From: Gymnothorax reevesii
Lineage: Eukaryota; Chordata; Actinopteri; Anguilliformes; Muraenidae
Length of the DNA stretch: 64,000 nt
Assembly: GCA_029721435.1 (NCBI GenBank)
Contig: CM056573.1
Coordinates: 47,280,501 to 47,344,500, forward strand
Direction: 5' to 3'
The position numbers were made by a program, and so were the translations under genes. The notes beneath the pieces are model-generated. The model was given only the letters and a program-made list of their open reading frames with translations. It was not told where the DNA came from and did no database searches. Numbering within the stretch: position 1 is the first letter of the stretch; each line of letters starts with the position of its first letter. Below are positions 22,506 through 35,094 of this stretch, in pieces.

Positions 22506-24693
22506 AGCGAATTGGTTTGATTGACAGTAAATTGTAACAAGTTGATTGCCTCTACATTAGAATTATTTCATAACTGTTAAGAATGAGCTCTATAAACTGT
22601 AATTGACTTTGAGGATTTTTTGACCTAGTTTCAATCATGCTTGACACATTAACTGATTGATAATTTCTTGCACACAATTGTCAGTCATTCCATAGTGATT
22701 AACTCTGTGATGTGGTCAATGTGCAAATACCACTCCTTTGTTTGTAATGCATTGATTGATTTATAGAATAATACATTACATGACTGAACTAAACCATTAT
22801 AAATGGAAATAACTGGTATTCAGTGCACAATTGAAAACATAACTGAGGTAATGTAGCAGGTGTGGCTCTGAAATACAAATATGTATTATGGAATCTGTTT
22901 GGCAAACTGGTAGAAACAATTGCTTTCTCAAATTTTTGCAGTTCTACTAAGCCAGGTAAATCAACGCAATATGAAGTAATAATGACTCATTCATAAATCC
23001 TTTCTATTGGGTGACATTTAGAGCACATGTCTTATATTTGGAGCAGTGGCCTTGAGAAGCTGCACTTGGATGTTTTCCTCAGAAAGTAAACGAAAGCAAG
23101 GGAACTGATATCACCGAGTGATATTTTTGATTGCCTGCTGGTCTCATCTAAATGAGCCAGTAATGAAACTGCTAATATCCTCACCTACAACTGCCATCCT
23201 TTCTTTGACTCAGACACTTAAGTCAACTTTAGAAAACATCACAAATTTTCAGTAGAACAACAATAATAGCATTTATTTGAATTTAAAAAAAGATGTAAAA
23301 CTGTTTAACAGACGAGGTGAGTGTCTATAAACGGTTACATCCATTACAATTTTGGTAAAGTTGTATACAGATAGGTAGATAGTCTGACACAATTACTCTA
23401 TATATCACAGTAATTACAATCTCTTTGTACCAAAAAACTGTCTGAGAATTTACAATAGCTGACCTTTAAGAATGTCCTCATTTAATGTGATTAACATGAA
23501 ATTAAGCCATTTAATGGATTCTCCATCCATGGTATCTCACTGTATATCAAATAATAGAAGCAGACATTCAGTCCAATGGGTACTTTGCCCTCCACTTAAG
23601 ATTTCTGCCACCCCTAAAAGAGTTATGATGCATATGGAAGAATTATGTGATATTAAAAAAAAATGTCAAGACTAAATATGATTTGTCAAATGAACCAGAA
23701 CTCATACAGTGATAAAACCAGTTGAAGCTTCATGTTATTTTTTGTGATGCTTCTTTAGCATAACTCTAAAAGGTATCAACAGTCAATAACCTCCTTCAGG
23801 CCCTCCGTCAACATCCTTTAACTGGATTTGTGCTGAGGCAATTCAGATTAAAAACCTAGCCAGCTAAAAAGAGACCTCACAATAAGGAACACCTCAGTTA
23901 GATGTATATTTGGATAATTTTATCATGAGACCATTCAAAAATGAGTCTTCATTGCTTTAAAAAAAGGTCAGAGAGAAATGGCTCGTGCATGTGACGTCCA
24001 TGTTTACCTTAACCATCTCACATGAAATGTATCTCCGGAAGAAGGTGTTTTTTCATAACTTTCTCAGCATTTAAAAAGAAGATGGAATCATTGAACATTT
24101 GAAGAGTGTTTCATTAACACTTAAATCCTCATAGATGCTACGACAGAACTGGTAACAAAGAATTCAAAGCATAGAAATTCAATCTGTCATGCAAATCTGA
24201 TGTGCCAATTCCAGGGTACAAGTTTGTATCCAACCACAATGTCACCCTGCAACAGTTGGAGTCAATAGGAAAGAAAGTGTAGAGGCAGATAGGATTATTA
24301 CATTGCCTTTCAGACTCACTCTAATTCTGCATGAAAACTCGACAAATTGCAAATAAGGTCCACATGATTGAGTACCATCTATTGTGGTTGTTAATGACAA
24401 ACTACCAAAAAAAAATATTTTCTACATTATTAATTTACCCACCATATTATTTAATTAACCAATTAATACACACATTCAAAATCCGATTAGGTATGCTTCT
24501 GATCAAAATGTTTCATATTCCAAGAATCAAGCAGCTAGAGATGGAGAAATAAAATGTAATAGCTTTTAGTTTTACAATCCAAGATTTATCAAAATCTTAG
24601 ACTGATCAAAGTGGCCACTGAAATAAATGCTGAGCAGATTCAAGGATTGTTTTTTTTTTTCCCCCCTGCAATGACAGTCATGTGCTTCTGACC
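22506..24693. other. No gene recognised
   Basis: AT-rich sequence with no recognised repeat, open frame or splice-bounded exon. Confidence 0.45.
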
Positions 24694-24701
24694 GTGTACA
24701 C

Positions 24702-24885
24702 CAGCGCTCTCCAAATTCGGCCTTCGAATCCAAATACAGTCCTGGTTTTCCTTCCTTCCAGGCAATTAAGTGAAAAATTAATGCAGCTGATTGGCCAGAT
24801 TGTCATCTAACCTGACTCCTAGGTAAAGGGTGGGTGGAAAACCAGCAGTTCTCGGCCCTCGAGGACCGTGATTTGAGGAGCACTG
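24702..24885. mobile_element. hAT-type MITE, 184 bp
   Basis: The ends are CAGCGCTCTCCAAATTCGG and, in reverse complement on the right, CAGTGCTCCTCAAATCACGG. The inverted similarity continues inward through CCTCGAGGG-like and TGGTTTTCC motifs. An 8-bp flanking duplication, GTGTACAC at 24694-24701 and GTGGACAC at 24886-24893, matches at 7 of 8. The size, ends and duplication together support a non-autonomous hAT element. Confidence 0.82.
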
Positions 24886-24893
24886 GTGGACAC

Positions 24894-26089
24894 CTAACGC
24901 TGCAAAGAAAGTTTCCCAGGATGGACTGAGGTTTCCCTCTTCTTGATTGTCCTGTCCAGTTTGCACCAATTTAGGTGGATTTTGCATCCATGAAAGGAAA
25001 ATGGGAAGAAAAAAAACTTTTATTGGCTTTAATTTTGGTCACCATCCAGTGAAATAACAGATTCTTTTTCACTTTGCTCTATTCTATATCTTGCATTGTG
25101 CCATTTGAGGTTAATTATAAACATGACTTTAGGCTGCTAACATTACAATAAAACATGGAAAGTAACCATCAGTAGACAATTCAAAAACCTTTGACCTTGA
25201 GGGTGCATTCTAATGGACAGCCAAAGGATCATTTCATTATCGGCAATTTGCTAATGATACTTTGAATGTATCAGTAATGGTTAATTAACAAATTAGTTAA
25301 TGAGTTTATGTATTTGTGAACAAATAATTAAAGCTTATTTAAATCATTTTAAATCACGAGAACACCAACATTAGTTAATATAAGTTAATGTTACTCGATA
25401 GTAAAGTGTTACCAATATTTTTTCATAAGAAAATAACGGTCATGTACTGAACCTGGCACCGCAGCAGGTGCAGACAGGAATGTTTCTTGGGTGGGCAATT
25501 GAGACCGAAGATAGGCCAGGACAATGTTATCGAGCAGTCTGCATTTTACGCACAAGTCCATTTACCCATCCCAAGAACTCTACTTTTAAGTATTACTTTT
25601 GTATTATTAACAACTGATGTTGCAAGTTATCCCTGATGGCAATGTATTCAACAATACCTCAACTCTACCCAGGTTTTACAAGAAGGGAAAATTTAGCGAA
25701 TACCTTTGTTTGAGGTCAATTATACCCCCAAACTAAGCAGAAAAATAAATAAATAAATAAATCATTTTAAAAAATACTTGATAGCAGCTGTATTATGCAA
25801 TGCAGACACTTGACAGGCAATGCTGTGGCAAGCCCTCCTACTGACAGCACAGATGTATGAGCTCACATGCAACAAAACTAGAACCAGCAGCGTAAAAAGC
25901 AAAGAAACCAAATAACGAAACCACTTTCAGTCTCATTGCCCAAGACTGTACTGCAACTTCAGAGACTACACCATTCATGCAGCATCTTTCCTGCGTTAAA
26001 CTCTTAATTCCAAAGACCCAACCCTGTTAAGCAAAACGCATCCTTATTAGGAGGCTAACATCACTATGATATCATAAGGCAACATCAAG
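24894..26089. other. No gene recognised
   Basis: Non-coding sequence with a short AAAT run near 25741. Nothing else is supported. Confidence 0.45.
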
Positions 26090-26460
26090 CGAATTCAATA
26101 CCTCCAGCACGACCAAATTAATGCCGGGAAAATACGCCAGTCTGCAATAAAAGCTAAAATTAATGGAGCGAAAAACTATTTATTTATTCCCTAAAACTGG
26201 AATCTTTATCAAGATGCTTGTTTCAACATTTCAGATAAAACAATGTCCAAAGTTTGAATTCAATGATGACGCACGTAATTCCCCCGGCAAATGACACCAC
26301 TTCTCACAAACGTTTTGCACGCGGTGCTATTAAAAGACCAACTCCACCTTGGGACTTAATAAGGGAATTAATGCCATTTGTAATGATGACAGTCAGAGGA
26401 AACAAATCAAATTCACAACATAAGTGAAATTCAAATAAAAGTCTTGGCCCATTACGAGTT
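26090..26460. promoter_or_regulatory. Candidate conserved non-coding element
   Basis: A non-repetitive stretch of mixed composition, with several homeodomain-type TAATTA or TTAAT cores and repeated CAATAAAAG or TTAATGCCATTTGTAATGA-like motifs. It has the look of developmental enhancers and lies between twist1 and the hdac9 stop codon. This is an impression from sequence texture only; no alignment was possible. Confidence 0.22.
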
Positions 26461-26785
26461 TGGCCAGGCTACTTAGACTATCGAAGCCTATCCGTAGCTA
26501 GGTCATAGCAACATAGAGGCCATTACGGGCCCTCAGACTAAATCCATGGTATAGAATAGATGATACAGCAGTTGTAACCGGTACGCATTGTAATGCGTGA
26601 CTTGCCAGTTTTGTGTTCTGGACTCAGTCTTTGAGAGTGTTCTCAAAAATCACTCTCCAGGACAAGTAATGCAGAACAGAGCTCATTCAAACAGCTATTT
26701 TGCATTTCCTGGTCACATCTGGAGTATACCGTGGGAAAAGAAAGAAGAGACATGGGGTTACTATGCACCCTATTATGAATTTTAA

Positions 26786-27445
26786 CCCTATCGAGATCGG
26801 GGGTTGGGGGGGTTGGAGGGGGGGGGCCTTTTCTGCCCTCGCCAATTTTCACGCTGTATAATTACAATGTAGTTTCCAGATTTTTTTTTTAACAAATTCC
26901 ATTACATTTACAATATCTTACGTAATTTAATGTCAGCTTTGTTAAGTAGAATTAATTTATGCTAATTTGATGACATCATTGAATTATTTTATTTTCCCAT
27001 GATGAAAGCTTCTACTACCAAAAATCAATATACTAAACACAAAGAACTTGATGATAAGAACAGAGCAAGTTTTGCTTACGCAAACCTGTAATCCTTTATA
27101 AGTTTACTTTCATTTCTTTCTGACCTGAACTTCTAAAAAAAACATTCAGAGTAAATGAAAAACTATTTTCACGGAGCAAAATAGAATTTTGTGTATTTTA
27201 AGGCCTCTTGGAGCTGGTGCACTATGGGATAAAATAAGCAAAGCATTCTGTGTAGTAAAAATCAAAACATGATGTCATAATGATGTCACAATAGGTCATA
27301 ATAAGACCAAAATGATTGTAGTGATTTAGATTTACATGTATATCATCCCTTGCAAATTTGGTGGTCTTACGCCATGTTTATGAGTTACCGGAGGGCATAA
27401 AAGCCCCGGCCCCGGGAAGCCCCAAAAAGCCCGGTCTTGATAAGG
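26786..27445. mobile_element. piggyBac-like MITE with TTAA target
   Basis: TTAA flanks both sides at 26782-26785 and 27446-27449. The element begins CCCTATCGAGATCGGGGG. Its right end, read in reverse complement, begins CCTTATCAAGACCGGGC. A TTAA target with CCYT ends is the piggyBac signature. Inward similarity continues through a G-rich stretch to CTTTTNTGCCCTC. The 660-bp length has no coding capacity. Confidence 0.72.
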
Positions 27446-27996
27446 TTAATGTAACGCAATAGAGTTGTATCTACTGCTTGTTTTTTACATGATGTTACAT
27501 TGTGAAAATTGTTCAAAATTGAATGGAAATATTGAACAGAAAAGAAACCCATTCATAATGTTGTTTAACATAATTTGTTAATTTGGGCCATAATTTGAAG
27601 TGCAATTTAAAAAGAGGTTGCAGAAACATTAGTGCAATTTCATCTCTTCCTTGGTTATTGCCACTGTCATGTTTTAGCATCTCTTTCCATCTCACTTGGT
27701 AGATACTACACTAGTACTTAATAGAGTCTATTGCAAATTATCTACCTTTTCAAAAGATCTACCTGGATGTTTCACTTTGGATGTATAAGGCCATTCCCAA
27801 CCCTCGTTACCTTCCCCAAAAAGTGCATTAAGACATATAATCATATTTGCCCCTCAAAACCATGCTTACTGGTTTACCATTTCATTATGCAATCACGAAC
27901 AGTCTTACTTTATGAGATGGGAACAACTGACCTTGCAGGGTGCCCAAATGCCAAAAAAATATTGCTTTCACAGATGACAAAAGAGAAATCTATAAT

Positions 27997-28981
27997 TTTA
28001 TTTCAGCGAGATCTTTTCATCTTTGATTTACCGGTCTCTCTTCACCATAACTGGAACCACATTGTTTGATCTTTCATATCATCGTAACCTTTGAGCAAAG
28101 CTTGTTCTAGTTATGGCTCCCTTCAGATTCGTGAAACGGCGGGCGATTCTCCTCTGTTTCGATTTTAACGTGCCGCTTTCAAGCTGCTGGGGGGTGGGGA
28201 GAGGTTTGAAGGGGGGCTTGGCGGGTCCATAACAAACATAGGAACATAGTAAATCAGAACCATTTCGGTGCCATTCAACAAATGTCTTCGTTGTTCTGTT
28301 AATACAGCCATTGGAACAAGTGGTGGATCTATTTCATAATTGCTTCATTTAAGGGGATTTGTTCATGTTTAGTTCCTGAACAAATGACACTATACACTGA
28401 TTCATGTATTAATATTCTAGAGTTAAGTAGTATATATCTTGAAAACCTCACTGGTGTTTATATGCATGGCATATAATTTCTTGCTCAGTGAAGGCCCTCG
28501 TGGCTAAATATTTTGATCAAATACAAATGTATCTAGAAAAAAATAGCCCATCATCTCAATCACTGTTGTGAAAAAAGGCTAATACTCAGCTTCAAAATGC
28601 TTTCATAAGAAAACACTGTAGAGAAAGAGCCTCCATGATATTTATAATGATTGAAAATTTGAAAAGGTGTTTTGTGTACGTACGAAAACAAACATATGAA
28701 ACAAAATATCTGGAGCCATAACGTGTCAGCGTTTCACTACAACAACAGACACATCTCTAATCGAAAGAGACTCGGTGCTTGAAATAGCATCCCAAAAAAT
28801 GACGAGTGCCAGAGTTCTGCTTTCATATGTGCTCAAGGAACAAGTGAAATGAGTCCTGTGTGCCGTGTTTACGTTCCGTGCGATGTGCGCCACCCAGGCA
28901 GTAGACAAGACACGGATCAGGGTGCCTTCTGGGGTACACAATGATGTCACAGACAGGAAATGGCTGGGAAGACTTGGCACT
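27997..28981 (-). other. hdac9: hdac9 3' UTR, with candidate poly(A) signal
   Basis: This is sequence downstream of the hdac9 stop on the - strand. The first canonical AATAAA I find on that strand is at 27997-28002, giving a 3' UTR of about 980 bases. A TATAAA-like variant near 28645 is a weaker alternative. The true end is not established. Confidence 0.35.
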
Positions 28982-29021
28982 TCACAGAACTGGCTCCTCG
29001 TCCATTGGCTCAGGGGCAGCC
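28982..29021 (-). CDS. hdac9: hdac9 last coding exon
   Basis: The acceptor is GTTTATTTTCACAG ending just before 29021. The first G completes an AGG arginine codon with the AG left by the previous exon. The exon then reads AAPEPMDEEPVL and stops at 28982-28984. This acidic ending matches the EPMEEEPAL-type C-terminus of class IIa deacetylases. It is the smallest exon of the set (40 coding bases) and was found only by reading the - strand for this ending. A 115-codon frame that overlaps it (28726-29073) is a different frame and is not a gene. Confidence 0.88.
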
Positions 29022-30760
29022 CTGTGAAAATAAACAGGCAATCAGGACGCGGCGCAAGAGTACACAATGACATTGTAGAGTTTCATGGATAATAAAAGCT
29101 GATTTTTCACTTCTGTGTGATGTTTATTTGTGTTATCCAGTTGTCCATAAATAGAGGCCCTTTTGCAGGAAGTATAAACACACATCAAGTGGAAAAACAG
29201 TTTAAATCCAAAGCGATGATTTCAAATGTTCCTGTTTACATTTGAGCATGTTTGAATAGCTGTATATTTAACAAAAAGTTATGGTTTGAAAAAGAAAGGA
29301 GAAAAGATTATTTTCTGAGGAGAAAAAAGGGTATCCTGGTATGAAGTAAACTATTTTACTTTCATGGAAGTTTGGCTCATTTTGCTGTGAAATCGTATAC
29401 TGAGTTATCCTGCCAGACATCTCTTGCACATGTGGCTATGGTTGGAATGCATTTTTAAATCATATCTAGTCAAAGGAAAGCTGAAAACTATACATTTTTG
29501 AATTAAGCTGCACCAAAAATAGCCCTGTTATATTTTACTGAGTTTCTGCTTTAAGCTCTGCCAGGGAGATGTGATATACTGAAAACCACCGTAGCTTATG
29601 CGTGTTGCTCAATAAACACATACACGGATAGAGATATGCCAGGGATGAATGCAATGAGGGAACATTCTCACTCTGAAAGTGTCTTTCCGAACACGGCAAG
29701 CAATACACGGCACGGCAATACAGTCTGCATTTCCAGAGTTTCAGCACACGGAAAGACAGAACTCAACTGAGGTGGTGAAATGGTGAATTTCAATTTAAGC
29801 GCATTTTTGCAAATATGACACGTTAATTTAAAGTCACGAGCTTCACTTAAAGATCAGAATATGAATAGAAATTGGAAAATAAATTTTATGCTAATCCATG
29901 TCAACAGAGCCACACGGAGAAAACAGAGGCACAGGTTTCTTTTGGAATCCTTTATAATCCTACAACTGCTTGTCTGGACCGTCTTCGTGTCAACCGATGT
30001 TGTGAATTGTAAATCAGTTCATTAACAATATAAAAAAAAGCTATTTGAATCATGTCTAATAAATAAATAAATAAACGAATGCTAAGAAAATCAGCACAGC
30101 TTTTCTCTATATGAGACATTTAGCCGCGCAGCCATTCTACCAGAGCACTGCTCTTCTTTAGCAACAGACATCCTGCAGGCACCCAGCTGGACAAGAGTCC
30201 AAGCTGGATTCAATCAACATTTGTTCTTTATTTGAACAAATAAATGCAAGTGTTTGTTTCACGCACATGATTTTGGCCCAATCATATCATCAAAATTATA
30301 TTGCCAAATTGTGTTTATGAAAGAAACAATGCTTGCGACTCAATGGCAAAGATTAATTGAACCTAGGATTTCTTTGGGGGATGTTGCTTTTGAGAGCTTG
30401 TTGACTGAATCATTCCTTCTTTGACCAATGCTATAGGAGTTGCATGATGGAACAGGCAGTCAAAGATGGCTTTCTTGTTCAGGTATTGACTCTGCGCAAG
30501 TGCTATTGGTGAGAGACCTCAGCCTCTCATTGTGGAACACCCCTTCGATGAGAAGCCACACCATAGCTGGATGAACCTCTGGAGCCATTTGATATTTTAT
30601 TTGCAGTTTGTTGTAACCACGCGATACATTAGTGAAAGTGTTAGCATTTAAAAATACTGCAGATGACTTTGGCCAATTTCAGTGAAGTGATATTGTAGAA
30701 GCAGGAGTTGGAAGCTTCCATAAACGTGAAACCACAATATGAAAGATATGTATGCAGCTG
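29022..30760. other. hdac9 final intron, part without other features
   Basis: Intronic AT-rich sequence. Nothing recognised apart from a short AAAT run near 30061. Confidence 0.5.
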
Positions 30761-30762
30761 TA

Positions 30763-31640
30763 CTCAGCGGTGAGCCAAAATATGGCCACCTTCAGATCAG
30801 AGTTGTTGTTCAGGGAGTATCTGGTCTACAACGATAATTAGGTGGAAGGTGGCACATGTCAAATCATCTTCTTGACATCTTCTTGACTACCAGGACCCTA
30901 CCAATCTCCAGCATAACATTTCCCATTGCATCACACTCCCTCCTCTGGCTTGCTTTCTTCCCACAGTGCGTCCTGGTACCATCTCTTCCCCAGGTAAACA
31001 GTGCGTGCGTATCCAGCCGTCCACAAGATGGAAAAGAAAACTTACTCATTGGACCAGGCACAATTCATCCATTGCTCAAAGGTCCAAGTTTGATGTTCGC
31101 ATGTCGGTCTTTGGAAGTTTTGACAGTGGAGCAGGGTTAGCACGTGCTCTCTGAGAGGTCTGTAGGCAGGTATGCTGTCCCATACTTAGCAGGGTGCCAA
31201 ACTGTATGTTAAGACATATTCTTCCCATAAATGTCATAAAAAATTTTCCTTGACTTGTCCAACAGTAGCTGAATATGGCGGTTTGGACCAGATGGGATAG
31301 CCTTCCTTGTATGTTGAGCACCTGACACCCTATAGTTGGTTCATAGTTCGTCCCTCCTGTTAGCAGACGCTCGCCACTGTAGGCCGGAAGTACCCCATAA
31401 GCATCACCATTTCAGGGATTCTCCGCCCCAGTCCTTTGGCTGTTGTCAAAGTCTCTAACCTCTTCATGCCTGCTCTTTTCACTCACATTCAATATGACAA
31501 CTGTAAGAACCGACCAATCGCTCATCGTCTAATATATCTCAGACCATGACAAGCGCCATTGTTTCTAGATAATTGTTGGTTTGAGTTATTTTCTTCATCT
31601 CTGAGTGGTCATGATGTTTTGGCTTACTGGTGCACATACT
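30763..31640 (-). mobile_element. Decayed Tc1/mariner-like element in an hdac9 intron
   Basis: The left end has CAGCGGTGAGCCAAAATATG and then GCCACC. The right end in reverse complement has CACCAGTAAGCCAAAACATC and then ATGACCACTC, so the ends are inverted. Read on the - strand the middle resembles fish Tc1-like transposase sequence. A telling phrase on the + strand is CTTTCTTCCCACAGTGCGTC, followed by CATCTCTTCCCCAGGTAAAC and later CATTGGACCAGGC. Stops and shifts break every frame, and the length of about 880 bp shows internal deletions. It lies in the same transcription direction as hdac9. Confidence 0.7.
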
Positions 31641-32925
31641 GTGTACAGTAGCTGTGAATTAATACTTTAAAGCAAAAGACAGACCTAGAAAAGTAAAAAA
31701 TTAGATTTCTAACTGCACTTTGAATGTATGGTGGGGGACAAAAACTTATTTTTACAAATAATAAAGCCCTGAATTAAGCTTTGGAAATTGTGTGCAAGCA
31801 ATTTAAGGAACAATTTTCATGTCTGGACCATTACACGGCTGGGAAATCTCCACATTATGATGCTTATATGCCACTATACACAGTAGAGAGAAAATCCAAA
31901 ATAAGATCGCAATGAGACCTTTCAAAACTACTGTTTCAAAATTGGTTTGCATTCTTGACATGAAAGACACTGAAAATCAACTGAGCACAACTTTTTTTTA
32001 CCCTTTTTAAACAAAACTAATGTAATTACTAATTTATAACACTTACTGAACATTCACGGTTTAGAGTAGCCCCCAAAGAGTATATTTTCTTGCAGTTATT
32101 TCGCCATATTAACAATAGTTCAATTTTTCATAAAATCCAAGCCGTAATATCAATTCATCTACCACTTCCAATGCTCAGAAACACAATTTACAGCAGATAA
32201 CCATAAATGAATTCACTGTCGTCTTCATGTTTAGATAAAGCATAAATTGAATCCAGTGTCAGTCTATGGTCATCACACCATCAAACTACATTTATACCCA
32301 ATAAGACCAATTATATTTTAAATACATTCCCAAAGTAATAGCTCACAGTTGTTCCTATGTTGCAGCGTGTAGATGAAGTGTAAAGAAAACCTTAGTTTTT
32401 AATTCATTCGTGACTGAATACAGTTTGGAGAGGATGCCCTGCTGTGTAGCTACTAAATTATGCCATCCCCCTTAAAGGTGCTCATGAAATGTCTTTAATA
32501 TGTAAGTATCAATTGGTAATCTTTTTTTTTTTCTGTTAAAAATGCTTATTCAGTTAAAATATTTTGAACTCTGGACATTACAACACTATTCAATCAAGTG
32601 CACAGAGCAGCAATAGAGAATGATAGCAGTCCAGAGTAAGTGATACAGGACGCGGTCTCTCACATATGAACACATGCAGAGACTAAAGGCATCCTGTCTT
32701 GATTGGATCTAGACCTGAATGGCGGGAACCTGGGCCTTAGCCTGCTCAGGTGTCAAAGTATTTGGATTCAAACAGACTTCAGCTTTTAGGACCTCTGCAT
32801 ATTTCAGCTAAATATTTCCTCAACTATATTTGACACGGTGAACCTTTGTCAGACTGCCCTCCCAATGCCCACTTTCACTCTTTGAAACCATAGAAACCTT
32901 GATGACAACAAGCTTCATTTCTTAC
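31641..32925. other. hdac9 final intron, remaining part
   Basis: Intronic sequence with a T-rich tract near 32522 and nothing else recognised. Confidence 0.5.
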
Positions 32926-33079
32926 CTGATTTCCTCTGGTTTTGATGAAAGGTTCACATCCACAGAAAGCAGGGACATCGCTCTCACAGCTTCTGTCTCG
33001 TCCTTCTCCTGACTCAAGGCCTCAGCGAGTGACAGGTCGACTGTCGAGGAATATCTTTTCAAACATTTCCAGTGCTTAC
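32926..33079 (-). CDS. hdac9: hdac9 penultimate coding exon (nuclear export region)
   Basis: This 154-base exon is bounded by a TGTGTTTTAG acceptor above 33079 and a CAG-GTAAGA donor below 32926. The first GT completes a serine codon with the A from the previous exon. It encodes KHWKCLKRYSSTVDLSLAEA, then LSQEKDETEAVRAMSLLSVD and VNLSSKPEEI. The last two bases, AG, join the G of the final exon. The KHW motif and the DETEAV...M.LLSVDV stretch match the conserved C-terminal tail of class IIa HDACs, which in HDAC4 carries a CRM1-type export signal. Export function here is inferred by homology. The SKHWKCLKR wording is closer to HDAC4 or HDAC5 than to mammalian HDAC9. Confidence 0.9.
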
Positions 33080-34191
33080 CTAAAACACAGGATACAGATC
33101 TATTCTCATCATAATATTGCTACTGCAGCTGCTATTACTACGAATGCTGTTTGGACTGATGAATCATAAGATTATACTCAAAAGGAATGAAGGAATGGGG
33201 CAGAGTAGTTTAACATTTAGAAAACTGGGCTTGTGACCAAATGATTTCAGCGTCTGCTAGCATGTAAGACACTGCCATTGTTTCCCGGAGGAGAGTGCTG
33301 GAATTGCCTCAGTATACTATATCCAGCTGTATGAATTAATACAAATGCACAAGCTGTGTTGGTCGTTTCAGATAGCAGCGTCAGCTAAATGCCTTCAATA
33401 TATTGTGACAAATTATGCCATTGGAATCAGCGACAGGATTTGTAGTTTGGACTAAGATGTGTGATGCAATGTTCGTTAGAACTACCACAGAGAGAACAAA
33501 GAGAAACAAACAATGCTTGCTCTCACATGATACTAAGAGAGATCGGGGCAGAACAGATCACTTTTTAGGCTTTCTCTTGATGAACATACACATGCAAATT
33601 TTAATCCTCAAACAATATGTACATGCCTTTACTAAAGACTAATGATTGTCAGTTCCGTTCGAGGACTTTTCTTACAATTGTAGCTTAGCTGAAACTAAAA
33701 CGGAAAAATGTTGGAAAACAGACTGGGAAGAATTTTAATACAAGCAGGAGATGGGTTACATCCAAAGTTTGGGCTACGTCCAACATTTTTTTACCATTAC
33801 CATTTATTGTCTCGATACAGGTCACGTGTATATAGTCTTATTTTGTCAAATTTAACACATACAATACCACTGATTTGATATGTGATAAATGTCTCAGAAG
33901 CCATGGATGACACCAAATCCTCCTCATTTCCATATTGTAGCCTATAAATTCATGGTCTACATTCAATATACAACAAAGGTGTGAAAAGGTTTTGCGGAAT
34001 TTTTAATAGACCATTTTATGTTGTAACGTGTCATTACAGTGTGCCTCACACTGAGCTATTAGCGGTGATTGTGACTGCTAGTGTCAATACAAGTGGCAGG
34101 ATTTTACTGTATTCTGCATTTTCACACTGACTGTAAAGACCTCCACCTTAATCATGGTAAGATCTCTTAAAGGAAGCCAGGGCAGACTCAC
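33080..34191. other. hdac9 intron
   Basis: Intron of 1112 bases between two assigned exons. No mobile element recognised. Confidence 0.7.
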
Positions 34192-34276
34192 TGTGAAACT
34201 GGATGGTTTTTGTAATGGAGGTCACCGCGTTTGCATTCGGCTTTGCATGGAGAACATCCTCAGAAAACTGCTCCAG
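34192..34276 (-). CDS. hdac9: hdac9 85-base exon after the catalytic domain
   Basis: The acceptor ATCACTTTTCAG precedes 34276 and the donor is CACA-GTGAGT below 34192. It encodes LEQFSEDVLHAKPNANAVTS followed by ITKTIQFH, plus the first base of a serine codon. The family pattern LEPLAEDILHQ-PN-NAV-S is obvious, and the length of 85 bases fits the equivalent mammalian exon. The phase fits both neighbours: 0 on entry, 1 on exit. If the intron is retained, the frame continues SESALASFKRSYHD and stops at 34148. Confidence 0.93.
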
Positions 34277-35094
34277 CTGAAAAGTGATATAAGCAGAATA
34301 GCAAGATCTCAAAATCAAGATCAAACCCGAAGGCGTTCTGAAAAAAAAAAAAATCAAAACACTGGTGGAGCATGCGTGCTCACATGGGCGTAAGCGTACA
34401 CACGCATAACCCCTAAACATCGTGATTATTCAAAGAGGCCCTCCGAGCCATCGAAAAGGAAGAACAGTAAATAGAGTTCATCTGTGCTCCATGTGTACAG
34501 TGGGATAAAGGGTAATGTGATGAATAGGATGGAGCAGATATGGCTACAGCTGTTATTACGGGGTTTTGAGATTGTTTTTTCTCATTCTCCTTCATCCTAA
34601 TGGTCGGCGAAAGTGGAGAATGACTGAATCTTTTGCTTCGTTGATTGCGGAACCACATGATTCTTTTTTTTTTTTTTTTTTTTTTGAGATATCTCAGAAT
34701 TTTGTGAACTGGCCTTCAACCTTGTTTTAAAAATCCATTTACCAGAACTAAAATTAAACATCAATAGCTGTAAGCTTACATTTTCAATCTATAATGAATA
34801 CTGACAAATTTACAGTCCAATTATGCAAAATGTTACATAAGAATGGCTGTTTTAAACTCCTCTCTGAGCACAATGGCTAGTGTGGCCCTAACATTAGCTC
34901 ACATTAGCCTTGTCCTCTCCCCCCCCCGGGGGTAATTAGCCTTCGGTGGCACCCCCCCCCGCCCTCCTCCGGGGGGGGGCCCGTACCGGGGGTTAAGCCC
35001 CATGCCTTAATTAACCTGTGTCTGCAGGAACTCGTGCCACAAAGCCCCACACTGTCCCCCTGACCCACACACAGAATCACAGTGTTGTTCCTCC
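34277..35094. other. hdac9 intron with poly(T) and C/G homopolymers
   Basis: Contains a poly(T) run at about 34664-34686 and a C/G-rich block at 34918-34997 made of runs of 8-10 identical bases. No exon recognised. Confidence 0.6.

Noticed and set aside
28726..29073. 115-codon - strand frame
   Set aside because: It overlaps the last hdac9 exon in a different frame; the exon with splice acceptor and EPMDEEPVL ending is the real coding part.
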